The notes under the pieces are model-generated. The model had not been told where the DNA came from. It made no database searches and saw nothing but the letters and a program-made list of their open reading frames with translations. Shown piece after piece: positions 11,201 through 22,477 of a stretch of 64,000 nt of DNA; the first letter of the stretch is position 1; each line of letters starts with the position of its first letter. A program made the position numbers and the translations under genes. The DNA lies in assembly GCF_965363235.1 (NCBI RefSeq), contig NC_134841.1, forward strand, positions 36,733,440-36,797,439, read 5' to 3'. Source of the stretch: Mytilus galloprovincialis (lineage: Eukaryota > Mollusca > Bivalvia > Mytilida > Mytilidae).

Positions 11201-13102
11201 TTTGCAGCGGGATTTAACGTTTTAATGGTACCAAACCTTCTCCCTTTTTCTGAAACAATAGAATAACATCACAACATAGAAAAACACACGATAAATTATC
11301 AATTGGAAGGCTGAACTCAATCAAAAAACGTAAATACATATATTTATTACATTGATTTCCAAGTGAAATAAAATCCGATAAATTCACATGTGAAATAAAC
11401 GTGGTTATTTCACTCTCTTGTGACGTCACACAACAATGGGCGTTGTCATTCGAAAATTCGTTCTGTTACTCGTTAAATATTTGTCTTTATTGAAATTCTT
11501 CGATTAGTTATTCTATAAATAGATAAACAAATGCATCTTGATAAACACACTTCAGAGTGAATATAATCTTGGTCTGAAAAAATATGAAATATCATGGCTT
11601 TGGCAATCATATAAAACCATATGTTGATATAATGGATCTGATCTCCAAACAAAACCTCGATTAAAGTGCATCAATGATAGTTAATGGTGAGAACATCCTT
11701 CAAGCAACTGTTTAAGCAACAGAAGTAATAATTTTCATTGTTGTAATCATGTACACTGTTAATTCAAGTCTTAAAGGACTACCAACATTGATTTGTCGTA
11801 CTATACCCTTTTCCTATCCAAACATGAAGTACTAACATTGAGGAAACTTTTTGATATATCAACTGTTTACTCATCAAATCCTCAAAGGTGTGGAAATTGA
11901 ATAATTCTAAACATTAAAACTTTCATCGAGAACCATTTATCAATTTCTAATATATTTTTGCAATGATTTTAATGGTATGAAGCATCTTGCAAACTCTTCA
12001 AGTATGGTAAGAAGATTATAATACATTTTGATCTACTATCTATATCTCGTGAAGAATCATAAAAGAGAGGTGAAACATTTAAACACCATAAAATATCTTT
12101 CTTCATCAATATAAAGAATAGGCACGTCGTTTGCATTAGTGCTGTGAAGAATTCGTACCTTCAAATTACATGCATCAAAGATGCTAAGTGGGGAACAAAT
12201 AAAAAAAGTAAAATAAAATCAAAAGAGAACAAATTTTGAGAGGTGCAATTTGATAAACAGAAATAGTCTGATTATAGGAATAGCCAATACTTTTTTCGTT
12301 CGGATGAAAATGTTCCCTGCAAACTGCATCTGCTTAGATGAAAAAGATTATGTCAAAGGCCAAAATGTTATTTGTTTTTTTAGTTGAAAGACATGTTTTT
12401 GCTTTGGTATCAATGTTACAGGCTTTGATCTAGTAATAGAACACACATGTAACATCTACAACGCTGAGAATTCGGAGTCAATGGATAGTTTGCTATAGTT
12501 AATCAAACCAAACCATAAATAAAACCAAAACCATCAGTACCATCTTTTTTCTTTATTTGCATCATAGTTATTAATGAAATGTACAATATTTAATGAGATG
12601 AAATTTTTTCAAAATTAAAACACACGCAACAAATCATAGACAATCTAAATTACATTTTATTTAGCTTGTTTAATCATCATAGATTCAAATTATAACGTCA
12701 TCCTTCCGAACATTTATCAATGGATGTAGGGGTTTTGTTTTGTCGCAGTACAGTGTTTCTGTTGTTCTGTAGTTTTCCTCTTATACTTGATGTGTTTCCG
12801 TTTGTAACCCGGATTTGTTATCGCTTTTTATCGATTCATGACAATTTAACAGCGCTATACACCTGTTGCATTTATTTGAACCAACTTCATTAAATCATAT
12901 CACGATCACGATTCATATCTAGAAATAATTTTTTTTATAAAGTAATGCTAGGAAAGTGGTACATGCTCCTTATTATTCCTTGTATTTTCTTTTCTTATTC
13001 AGTGATGATGTACATAACCGCGACCAATCAGCAACACCTTTGAACCCATACGATGATAAACAAAGAACACAGAAAGCGATTAAAGAGACATCATTAATCT
13101 AA
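8202..13102 (+). CDS. Gene 1: single-EGF membrane protein, ErbB-ligand-like (169 aa, 5 exons)
   Basis: Coding exons are 8202-8256, 8795-8969, 9926-9996, 10656-10764 and 13003-13102, all with GT-AG junctions and intron phases 1, 2, 1, 2. Residues 1-18 form a signal peptide. The EGF domain has Cys at 48, 58, 64, 76, 78 and 87 (C-x9-C-x5-C-x11-C-x-C-x8-C) with the LNGGSCF core, an NET glycosylation sequon at 51-53, and a conserved CEMID segment after Cys6. Residues about 108-132 form the membrane helix, followed by basic KICTKK. The 33-residue tail ends in SLI, which would fit a class I PDZ ligand (inference). The intron between Cys4 and Cys5 matches known ErbB-ligand genes. A membrane-tethered or shed growth factor is the likely role. 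Arg before Cys6, important in EGF, is Gln here. An acceptor-like AG at 8191-8192 suggests an upstream 5' untranslated exon. The tail exon is the least certain, since it follows a 2.2-kb intron. Confidence 0.85.
10545..10645 (-). repeat. Dispersed repeat family E fragment next to exon 4 of gene 1
   Basis: Carries TTGATTAGGGACTTTCCG and TTTTGAA, diagnostic of family E in reverse. It ends about 10 bases before the acceptor at 10655, so the repeat probably supplies part of the pyrimidine-rich tract. Confidence 0.6.
10985..11215 (-). repeat. Dispersed repeat family D, inverted, in intron 4 of gene 1
   Basis: Contains CGGCCTTCAACACGGAGAC, GGGCCCCAAAATTACTAG and AAACGGGAAAACCAACGGTC. The reverse complements occur in order at 28610-28865 in gene 2. 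Confidence 0.75.
12725..12850 (+). repeat. Dispersed repeat family C in intron 4 of gene 1
   Basis: Contains GTTTCTGTTGTTCTGTAG, GATGTGTTTCCGTTTGTAAC and CCCGGATTTGTTA, matching 30555-30775 and, in part, 49075-49190. Confidence 0.7.
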
Positions 13103-13789
13103 CGATTACTGTGTGTCTGTAACGAGATATGATTCCCGTAGCTGTGCAGTTGGGTGCAGAATAAGCGTAACGTGAAAACAGCTGGAAAAAGTTAATTCGG
13201 CGTAACCTCATGTGCATTTCATGTAAACGTCACGTTATGCGTTTAATGCAAAATTATCAAAGACACAAACATTAAACGGGCGTTAAAACTCTGAATTAAC
13301 ATGAAAACCGCGCTTTTTAGATTAAACTATTCCAGACAAAGGATAACACGTGAACAGGAGACGTAGATACTTCTTTTGAATAGGCAAAGGCTGTGACATC
13401 GTAGAAGCAAATTGCCATAAAAAGGAATCTTCGTTCATGTATACTCGTGTAACATATCTTCAATGTATAAATATTTTTAAAAAATTTGTTCTAAGGACCA
13501 ACACCACTGACAAATCTGTAGTTGTCCTTTAAAAATAACGTTCTTGTTTGAACATAACACTATACTAGCTGCTTAGTAAAGGATGGAAGTTATTTTTACA
13601 ATTCACTAAATAGAACATCCGTACACCTACATTTATATGACTAAAGAAAAATCTTGCAAAATCTTGAGTTGTTTTATGTCAGTTTTGGGTTTTAACACTA
13701 ATCCCAACTATCTGAATATACCTTCACCTCAATCACAAAGTATCAGTCGGTTGAAATTTTTAATCGAAGCATATGATAATTGAAGACTT

Positions 13790-14075
13790 AACATTTTCCC
13801 TCTCAAGAATAGATGTAAACGGGTTCCGTTCAAGTGGATCAGATTCTATTATAGTTTGGAGAATAAAAGAAGGGCGAAAGATATCAAAAGGACAGTCAAT
13901 ATCATAAATTGAAAACGTACAAAAAAGAAACAGACAAACAGACAAATAACAGTACATAAAACACGAAAAACAAAACTAATGAATAAGCAACACGAACCCC
14001 ATCAAAAACTGGGGGTGATCTCAGGTGCTCTGGTAGGGTAAGCAGATCCTGCTGCACATGTGGGACCCGTCCATA
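13790..14075 (-). repeat. Dispersed repeat family B, inverted copy
   Basis: Contains AAAAGAAGGGCGAAAGATAT, AACACGAACCCCATCAAAAA, TGATCTCAGGTGCTC and AGCAGATCCTG in order. Repeats of the same build lie at 32660-32960 and 39300-39700. Confidence 0.8.
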
Positions 14076-14769
14076 AAACATAGATCACATACATGTACAA
14101 TGCAAAACCGATTATACAAGATATATCATCATGTTACTAATTATTGAATTCTAGATAACATTGATAAATGCCATTTCATTTATATTTATGTTGAAGTGAA
14201 GCTTTGTGTATGTTAGTGAAGTGAAGTTTAGCAGCATTTAATTTCTTAATAGAACTGTTTTTTAGATTTGATAATTGTTCCCTTTAAAACTATATTTGTA
14301 AACATCTTATTTTGTGTATAGATGCCAGCAGGTGTTTTCAGGAGGTTTTTACATTTCAATGCTTAAAATTAATGTGTTGTTATGAAAATGTCAATCAAGT
14401 ATGCATTATACATTAGGCTTATACATTATGGAAGAATATTATGTTCCCGACAATTTTTGGGGAAATATTTTAATCATGTTCATAGTATTTGTAGTTACTT
14501 GATTTTAAAGACAATTATTTTCAGGAGAGTTATGATAAAGGAATCTTTATTAAAATCAATTTTGAATGTTAAATTATCGTGATTTGATAACGTCCAGTGA
14601 CAAATATTTAAAGCAAAATCAGTTCAATTACTGAACGGTGAAATATATTTTCGGAATATTTATTCTGACACAATGAAATCAATTATATATTTTACACCAC
14701 AAAAAGGGACCGGTAGGTTTACGCTATAAAGGGAGATATTATCTACATTCGTTTACAATTCTCTGAAAC

Positions 14770-14895
14770 TGACATTATGAAGATGATGATTTTTTGTTGG
14801 CAACATATTTGTTACGTTTGGAGGAAAGTCGATAATAAATTGATTATGATTTTTTTGTTTGACAACATATTTGTTACGTTTGGAGGACGTTTGAA
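14770..14895 (+). pseudogene. Reverse-transcriptase fragment, duplicated in tandem
   Basis: Two direct copies about 67 bp apart both contain CAACATATTTGTTACGTTTG and translate to a DNIFVTFGG-like motif. This is the segment before the GIPMG motif of the reverse transcriptase whose remnants also occur at 15215-15560, 31125-31460 and 60245-60720. Sequence after it does not continue the domain. Probably Penelope-like (from memory, not verified). Confidence 0.4.
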
Positions 14896-15017
14896 TTTAA
14901 AAAAAAAAACAAACAAAAAACGACATTCCCATCGACACCAACTGAGCTTCTCTTCTTACCTACTTGTTATTTTTTCGTCTAAGTCTTACATCATAAACAG
15001 CTTCTTATTAAAAATAA

Positions 15018-15143
15018 TTATCAAAGGTACCAGGATTATAATTTTGTACGCCAGACGCGCGTTTCGTCTACATAAGACTCATCAGTGACGCTCATATGAA
15101 AATATTTATAAAGCCAAACAAGTACAAAGTTGAAGAGCATTGA
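15018..15143 (-). repeat. Dispersed repeat family A, inverted copy 2
   Basis: Carries the reverse complement of the family A core, TACGCCAGACGCGCGTTTCG, with the CAAAGGTACCAGGATTATAA end and the AAGTACAAAGTTGAAGAGCA tail. Confidence 0.85.
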
Positions 15144-15214
15144 AAACAGAAATTAACAATGTCGTTAAACTTCGCTTTCTTCTATATTGCAATTGAGAAT
15201 GTTTTCTCACTAAA

Positions 15215-15560
15215 TAGTTCAAAAATTTTGGCTATGTTGAACTCATCTATCCAATTGAACTTGAGATAAAAGATACAACAGATACTGTAAAATCTGGGTC
15301 ATATTTGAATTACATAAAAAAATAACAATAAGGGTCGGTTGAAAACAAAAATTTACGACACAAGAGATTATTTTAGCTTCTTAAGTGTTCACTTTCAATT
15401 TTTCGGTCGCAACAGTCCAGCAACGCCTGCTTATGGAGTATATATCTCTCAGTCGATACGATATTCCAGGGCTTGATTTTCTTATTTTGACTCCTTTGAT
15501 AAAGGTGGTTACTGGTCATTTGGTATAGTTCCTCCCTCATTTAATATGAATATGAAACAC
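15215..15560 (+). pseudogene. Reverse-transcriptase remnant (probably Penelope-like)
   Basis: The + strand encodes ELIYPIELEIKDTTDTVKS and, after several stops and frame changes, an AYGVYIS..IRYSRA-like segment. These are C-terminal blocks of a reverse transcriptase common in bivalve and cnidarian genomes. The same fragment sits at 31125-31460 in the paralogous spacer before gene 3, so it predates the spacer duplication. Assignment to Penelope-like elements is from memory and uncertain; degeneration is plain. Confidence 0.5.
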
Positions 15561-16508
15561 TGCTTTACAATAGATTTTAAAAGTGCTAGTTTACAAGGTA
15601 AAAAATCAATAAGAAGAAATATCAACCTACCTGGACTCCTTTTGATGACTTTTGATCGACCGGTATTGGCACTTCTGGATGCATTCAATGTTTATTTTGT
15701 TTACAAGGGTTGGTTTCAAGAACCTCCACATACTCGAGGCAAAAGCAAAGATCTACATTTTCTTTATAAATATAAACATTTTTCTGAGGAAAAAAATCTC
15801 AAAATAAAACTTTACAGTAGCCAAGTTTATAACACTTATGGAATGTTATTTTGCATTTTCTGTTGTTTAGGTTATACAAATGTATAATTTCATGTCTTTG
15901 GAATCTGTGATTATCTGTGCTGATATCTAACACTTTTACGATAAAGGTTCAAAAGTTGTATGCCCTATATTGGTATATTGGTATGGGACCAGAATTGCCT
16001 TTAAATATTTACCTTCAGAAAGTCGGTACGAAGAATTCTTCTGACATAATAAATTTGTTTTAAATACAATAATTGTTCGACAGATTTGAAGTTTTTGTAC
16101 CAACAATCATCTTTTATATAGGGAATACTTTTAATTAGAAGAAACTATTAAATGATCTAAGAAGCTAGAAGTTTTTATATCATGAATTCTAGTAAAAACG
16201 GAATGATGTTTTAAAATTAGCCAAAGTACAATTTACTGACGGACAGGAGTACATACGACTTTATGAAAGAATGTAAAGATTTGCACTTTTTTTTATCGAA
16301 GAGTATCGAGTTACCTATTTCAGCTTTATTTGTTAATTGGTATTTGAACATTATGAATGATATAATTTTGGTGGGTCACTGAAAAGGTAAATATGCGGGG
16401 TATTTAAAATCGATATTAGGATTAGATAGTCATTGTAGACATTTAAAACTTTTGTTTTGAAATTAATTCAATGTACACGGATCTGTAGATTAAATGATCG
16501 GAATATCC
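15561..16508. other. Duplicated spacer before gene 2, paralogous to 31461-32270
   Basis: Long collinear similarity to the spacer before gene 3, for example TGTAAAGATTTGCACTTTTT and CGAAGAGTATCGAGTTACC in both. The open frame at 15546-15887 is not kept in the paralogue, so I do not call it a gene. Confidence 0.7.
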
Positions 16509-16581
16509 ATGAAAAAATACTTTTTCTTGGAAGTCATGCATGTTCTATTAGAATTGTTCATTAGCTTTTCTGAATGCAATG
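16509..16581 (+). other. Candidate alternative signal-peptide exon (unit 2)
   Basis: ATG at 16509 opens a frame of 24 codons, MKKYFFLEVMHVLLELFISF then SECN, ending with one extra base before a donor-like GTCAGT. Phase 1 is the same as after the signal exons of genes 1, 2, 4 and 5. The paralogous spot at 32296-32341 keeps a hydrophobic frame and has a better donor (GTGAGT). It lies about 9.4 kb before the signal exon of gene 2, most of it later insertions. It may be an alternative first exon, a decayed gene start, or chance. Confidence 0.35.
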
Positions 16582-16872
16582 GTCAGTTATTAGCTGACAT
16601 TTTGTAAGGTAAGTTCAGTAAAAATGAGAGTTTGCGTAGGAACATAAACGTTATGCATCGAGGAATTACACAGAAACAATACATAAATCTTGTCGCGTCG
16701 TCATGTTTAATGTTACTCTGAAAAATCTGGTTTAAAATTACGATAAATACATCAATGATATATCAACAGAAGCTATATTTGTCGGCTTAATGGTATTTTA
16801 TGTTTAGTATAAATTACTGTAAGCAATGAAATATTTATCAAATCCAACCAATAAATAACAATTAGCAGTAAC

Positions 16873-18142
16873 TAGAGGCTCTTAAGAGACTGTTTCCCTC
16901 ACCTTTGTGAATGTGCATAATAAAAATAGACACAGAAAGATTCATAACAAAATAGTGTTTTTGTGATGGTGATGTGTTTATAGATCTCACTTTACTGAAA
17001 ATTCCTGCTGCTTACAAATATCTCTATCTATAATAAACTTGCCCCAGTAGTTACAGTGGAAATTTTTTGTAAAAAATTTACAAAAATTTACAAAATTTAT
17101 GAAAATTGTAAAAATATACTATAAAGGGCAGTAACTCCTTGATGGGTCAATTGACCATTTTGGTCTCGTTGACTTATTTGAAGGTCTTACTTTGATGTAC
17201 ATTTAACTGTTTACAGTTTATCTCCATCTATAATAATATTCAAGATATTAACCAAAAGCTATAAAATTTTCTGCAAATTACCAATTCAGGGGCAGCAACC
17301 CAACAACAGGTTGTCTGAATCGTCTGACAATATCAGGGCAGATAGATTTTGACCTGATAAACAATTTTACTCTGTTAAATGTGCTCTAAATGCTTTGGTT
17401 TCAGAGATATGTTCCAAAATCTACATTTTACCCCTTTGTTCTATTTTTAGTCATGGTAGCCATCTAGGTCAGTTGGCCAGTTTACCAAACACAGTTTTGA
17501 AAGAAACTAAATACCCCAATGATGATTGTGGACGAGACTGGGTAACTTTGGCTCAGTAGTTTCAGAGGAGAAGGTTTTTGTAAAAGATTACAAAAATGTA
17601 AGAAAAATTGTTAAAAATTTACTATAAAGAGCAATACGTCCTTAAGGGGTCAACTGACCATTTTAATAATGTTGACTTATTTGTAGATCTTACTTTGTTG
17701 AATATTATTGCTGTTTACAGTTTATCTATAATAGTATTCAAGATAAAAACCAAAAAGTAAAATTGCCTGAAAATTTCCAATTCAGGGACAGAAACCCATC
17801 AAGGGGTTGTCTGAATCGTCTCAAAATTTGAAGGGAGATGGATCATAACCTTAGGACAATTTTATTCCAAGCAGATTTGCTCAGATTTGGTTTCAGAGAT
17901 ATAAGCCAAAAACTGCATGTTATCCTTATGTTCTATTTCAGCCTTGTCGGCCATATTGGTTGGCAGGAGGGATTATCGGACACATTTTTTTTCACTAGAC
18001 AACCTTATGATGATCGTGGCCATGTTTTGTTAAATTGGCTCAGTATTTTCAGAAAAGAAGATTTTTATAAAAGTTAACGACGACGGATGACGGACGCCAA
18101 GTGATGAAAAAAACTCACTTGGCTCTTCTGGCCAGATGAGCT
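16873..18142 (+). repeat. Dimeric dispersed repeat, about 1.27 kb
   Basis: Starts near AGAGGCTCTTAAGAGAC and ends GCTCTTCTGGCCAGATGAGC. The interior is two tandem monomers of about 0.5 kb (roughly 17040-17560 and 17560-18075). Each contains TTACAGTTTATCT, CAATTCAGGG, GGTTGTCTGAATCGTCT and GGTTTCAGAGATAT. The GACGACGGATGACGGACGCC segment near its end is a mark of a repeat common in bivalve transcripts. The open frame at 17838-18077 is part of the repeat. Confidence 0.75.
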
Positions 18143-18659
18143 TAAAAGAATAATAAAAAAATGTTAAGATATAAAATATAAGGCATTTATGTCTGTTTTG
18201 CACATTTTTGGCTATGAAATACAAATATCGTAAACATCTTGAAGTGATATTTCATACTAGTAGTTATTAACTAAAGCTAGGTTCATACTGCCGATCAGAT
18301 AAACTCGATGATCCCGATTGTCCAAATTTCCACGACCGAGCGAAACCAAATTCTTGATCAGGCCTGTTGACGACTCCTAACCGACTACTATCCGACTGTA
18401 CACGAACTTAACTCGATCATTCACGACTCCTTGACGACTCCGTCACGATTCCAACCTGACCACTAATTTAATATATATTCGATGATACCGACCAATTCAC
18501 GATCTCTACACGGTCTTTACTCGACTAGCTAGACCAAATTAACTATACTCGATCTCAGTCTGATCTCGGGCAGATCAGATCGACTTGATTGTATAGGGGT
18601 CGTAGGGATAGTCGGGTATTAGTCTGGTATGTACAATATCAGTATAAAACGTCTGATTC

Positions 18660-18874
18660 TTTTTTTATATCACCCAATGCAGCGGAGGAGGCATTAAATG
18701 TTACCCTTGTCCGTCCGTAAGAACGTATACGTACGTCCGAACAATTAGTTTCCGTTCTCTAATTTCATTTTGTCTCGATCAAATTCTATGAAACGTTTGG
18801 ACAATGCTTACTACCATGAAACACAGATCAAGTGCGTATTTGGGTGGTGTCACTTTTATCATTCTTGGGTAATG
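18660..18874 (+). repeat. Dispersed repeat, left half, split by LINE 1
   Basis: CAATGCAGCGGAGGAGGCAT, then ACCCTTGTCCGTCCGTAAG. It resembles the type at 30774-31060 (GTAGAGGGGCATTATG, then GTCCGTCCG). The right half, GCTGGGGCATTATCTGTG, resumes at 22478-22515 after the LINE insertion. Confidence 0.55.
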
Positions 18875-18888
18875 ACTCTTTATAGCGT
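18875..18888 (+). repeat. Target-site duplication of LINE 1, 5' copy
   Basis: ACTCTTTATAGCGT, repeated exactly at 22464-22477 directly after the LINE 3' end. Confidence 0.9.
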
Positions 18889-21800
18889 ATGCTGGTGGTT
18901 TTTACCACAGGGGTTGTGTATGCGTCTAGTGCAGTGGTAGAGTTAATACTATATCACTGCCGCTGGCTAACTCACTGGTGGGTGAAAAGAAAGTCGAGTG
19001 TGTAAATCTTTCCTGCCAGTACACAGCCTCTACACTATCCAAGACTTCTACAGTGCCTCCTCGCGACAGCACACGGTAACTAGGTTTTATTATCCTAGGC
19101 GTCATCTGTAGAGGATCTCGGAGCAGCAAGGGCCCCAGAGATGCAGTGTGTAGGCCCACCGGCGTGTGGACACGCCCTAGCACTCATCATACTTGCCCCA
19201 GCTATGGGTCAAATAGTATCACTGCCTTGTGATTGGATTCTTGATTCAAAGGCTATGGAAGTAAATCCAGACAGAAAATCCGGGTAGATGGAACTCGATA
19301 GCAACAACAATCGTCTAAGGGATGGAACCCCTACAGAAAAGCTGCCGGTCCTCCGGGCACAGGGGGTTAAGCGTAGGGTTAATCACCCTGCCTTGGAAAA
19401 AAATATTGATTACAGAAACGACTACAATAGCCAATACTCTTTCTCGTCACAGACTGGAGGAAGAACATGTTTTTAATCGAAAACAGTAGATGACGCGAAG
19501 GCCGATGGAGCTGTTTTCAAACAAACTCACCACCAGAATAGGCACATGGATTGTAAGAACACTATACCAAAGTGGTAAATGTGCACAAGTAACAAAAGAG
19601 ATGGATAGATACAAGATCGAAATTCTAGGACTAAGTGAAGTTAGATGGAACACATCAGGCATGACAAATTTGAATACAGGCCACACCATCATATATTCCG
19701 GAAACACCAAACAAAATGACCCACACGAAAAGGGAGTTGGATTTCTAATAACGAAAAGATCTAAAACAGCTTTGCTGGAGTGGAATCCCATCTCACCAAG
19801 AATTATCACAGCACGCTTTAACTCACGTTTCCAAAAAAACACCCTGATACAAGTTTACGCCCCAACCAATGGTGCAGATGACTGTGAAAAGGAAGACTTC
19901 TACCACTCATTACAAACAACTATAGAAAAAGTGCCAAAAAGAGACCTATTGGTACTTATGGGTGACCTAAATGCTAAGGTTGGATCAGAAAGAAAGGGAT
20001 GGGATAGAGAAATCGGCCCCATGGGATAGGAAAAATGAACGAAAACGGTGAACTGTTTGCAGACTTCTGTGCTACCAACAACCTTGTCATAGGAGGAACA
20101 CTCTTCAAACACAAGAACTGCCATAAGGTAACCTGGGTGTCACCAGCAGGAAATGCAGAAAACCAAATAGACCACATAACTATTTCTCAGAGATGGAGGT
20201 CTTCACTGCAAGATGTAAGGGTAAAAAGGGGAGCAGATGCAGCATCAGACCATCATTTAGTTATAGGGTCAATAAAGATGAAACTTTTAGCCCCAAAAAA
20301 ATCAGTTGTCAAAAGAAGAAAGTTCAACGTTGGGAATCTGAAAATACCAAACATAAGAGAAGAATTCCAAATATCTCTTCAAAATAGATTCTCAGCTATA
20401 AGTGACCTGGATATAGAGGAGAATGATATTAACAACACATGGGAGCAGACAAAAAATGTAATACTAGAAACATGTGAGGAAACATTAGGATACATGCAGT
20501 ATAACCTCAAAAACTGGATGTCAGATAATACATGGGTTAAGGTTGAAGAACGGAGAAAAGCCAAAGAAAAAGTCTTAAATGCCACCACAAGACAACAAAA
20601 AAGACAAACACAAGACCTTTATAGAGAGAAAGACAAAGAAGTAAGGAGAACTGTAAACAGGATAAAAGAAACTATGTTGAACAATTAGCACAAGAAGCAG
20701 AAATTGCATGTAGCAAAGGAGACATAAAATCTCTCTACAACACAACTAAACAACTAAGTGGAAGAAGATCGAACTCAAATGCTACAGTTAAAGATAAAAA
20801 TGGCAATGTGATAACAAAAATTGAAGAGCAATTAAAACGATGGAAAGATCATTTTGAAGAAGTGCTAAACAGACCCCCTCCAACAGACCCACCTAACATT
20901 GAAGGGAGACAGGTCCTGAACATCAAGACAGGAGATATAACTAAAACAGAGGTAAACACTGCAATAAGACAACTAAAGAATGGGAAAGCAGGAGGGATCG
21001 ACAACATACCCCCTGAAGCTATAAAGGCAATGGATAACATATGTATTGATAAACTTCACCAACTACTTAACAAAATATGGAATGACGAACATATACCTGA
21101 TGACTGGCGTAAAGGAATCCTCATTAAAGTACCAAAGAAAGGCGACAAATCAATCTGTAGCAACTGGAGAGGAATTATTTTGCTTTCCATTCCTAGCAAA
21201 GTCTTATGTCACATCATCCTACAGAGGTTAAAGAAAGAAGTTGATAAGTTACTAAGAGACTAACAGGCCGGTTTCAGACAAGAGAGATCATGCATTGACC
21301 AAATTGCCACATTAAGAATCATCATCGAGCAAACCATTGAATGGCAGACATCCCTATACTTAACATTTCTAGATTTCGAGAGGGCCTTTGATAGTATAGA
21401 CCATCAAGTACTATGGAACATCCTTAGACATTATGGAATACCCGAAAAAATCATAACCGTCATCCAACAGCTCTATGACGGTTTTACATGTCAAGTGAGC
21501 CATGCAGAGACTCTGAAAGATCCATTTCCTGTATCAACGGGTGTCAGACAAGGATGTTTACTTTCCCCTCTCCTTTTTCTAATAGTGATAGATTGGGTGA
21601 GTCGGAAATCGTACAATACTCCATTAGGTATTAAATGGACATTACAGTCATGCCTTGAAGACCTGGACTTTGCAGACGATATCTGCCAGCTTTCCCATCG
21701 CCATGAAGACTCACAAAAGCAAGCAACCAACCTTGAAACAACTGCAAAACAAGTAGGACTTTACATAAATGCAAAAAAGACAAAATCTATGAGGGTAAAC

Positions 21801-22463
21801 ACAAACCAACTTAACAAAACCAAAGTGAGAGATGCTGAAGTTGAAGATGTCAATGAGTTTACATATCTTGGAAGTGTCATAAGTACATCAGGTGGGACAG
21901 ATGAAGACATCCAATCAAGAAAAAGAAAAGCTCAACAAGCCTTTGCTATCCTAAAACCAGTCTGGAGAAGCAAAGCGCTCAGAACAAACACCAAAATTAG
22001 GATCTTCAATTCAAATGTAAAATCTATTCTTCTTTATGGGTCAGAAACTTGGAGACTGACAGCTGCATCTACAAAAACATTACAAGTTTTCATGAACAGA
22101 TGCCTAAGAAACATCATTGGAATCAAGTGGCCAAACACAATCAGCAACAAAGAGTTATGGAAAAGGACAAGGCAAGAGCCAATAGAAAGAACGATAACAA
22201 CACGAAGATGGAAATGGATTGGACACACTCTTCGTAAAAGCAACACAAATGTAACAAGACAGGCACTAGATTGGAATCCTCAGGGCCATCGTAAAAGAGG
22301 GCGACCAAAATCCACCTGGCGCAGAGATTTAACATCTGATCTTCAGAAAATTGGGAAAACATGGGGTGAAGCAAAGAAACTGGCAAAGGACAGGAAAAGA
22401 TGGAAAGCTACAGTGGTCGCCCTATGTCCCCCATGGGACGAAGTGGATTAAGTCAAGTAAGTC
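18889..22463 (+). mobile_element. Full-length RTE-type LINE (LINE 1)
   Basis: A 3575-bp non-LTR retrotransposon bounded by a perfect 14-bp target-site duplication. It has a GC-richer 5' leader of about 600 bp, one long coding region (endonuclease then reverse transcriptase), and a very short 3' end of AAGTCAAGTAAGTC. Short AAGT-type tails and no poly(A) fit RTE-clade elements. A similar tail closes the minus-strand LINE at 40868. The intact duplication and few lesions imply a fairly recent insertion. Confidence 0.85.
19490..22451 (+). pseudogene. LINE 1 endonuclease-reverse transcriptase, lightly broken
   Basis: Order: an apurinic-type endonuclease with IGTWIVRTLYQSGK at the start, EVRW, MGDLNAKVG and SDHHLV; a linker; then the reverse transcriptase with NGKAGGIDNIPPEAIK, NWRGI, AGFRQERSCIDQ, LDFERAFDSID, RQGCLLSPLLF and the catalytic FADD; and a C-terminal RRWKWIGH...RGRPKSTWRR block. 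Reading moves from one frame to another near 20025-20035 and again near 20670-20690. One in-frame stop sits at 21261-21263, where a Gln codon is expected before AGFRQ. Otherwise the frame is open to the stop at 22449-22451. The endonuclease type annotated as craniofacial-development-protein-2-like in many genomes comes from RTE elements, supporting the clade. Confidence 0.85.
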
Positions 22464-22477
22464 ACTCTTTATAGCGT
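22464..22477 (+). repeat. Target-site duplication of LINE 1, 3' copy
   Basis: ACTCTTTATAGCGT, identical to 18875-18888. Confidence 0.9.

Larger units (their letters stand above)
13103..15017. other. Spacer between gene 1 and the duplicated unit
   Basis: Beyond the inverted family B copy at 13790-14075 and the short reverse-transcriptase fragment at 14770-14895, nothing recognisable is seen. The open frame at 14382-14582 has no domain or splice context. Confidence 0.5.

Noticed and set aside
15546-15887. A 113-residue + strand open frame in the spacer before gene 2
   Set aside because: The paralogous spacer (about 31447-31700) does not keep the frame, and no domain or splice context is visible. 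It is likely chance next to a reverse-transcriptase remnant.
17838-18077. A 79-residue + strand frame
   Set aside because: It lies within the second monomer of the dimeric dispersed repeat; the first monomer does not keep it.
18926-19183. An 85-residue minus-strand frame in GC-richer DNA
   Set aside because: It lies in the 5' leader of LINE 1. It is antisense, with no similarity to known parts of such elements.
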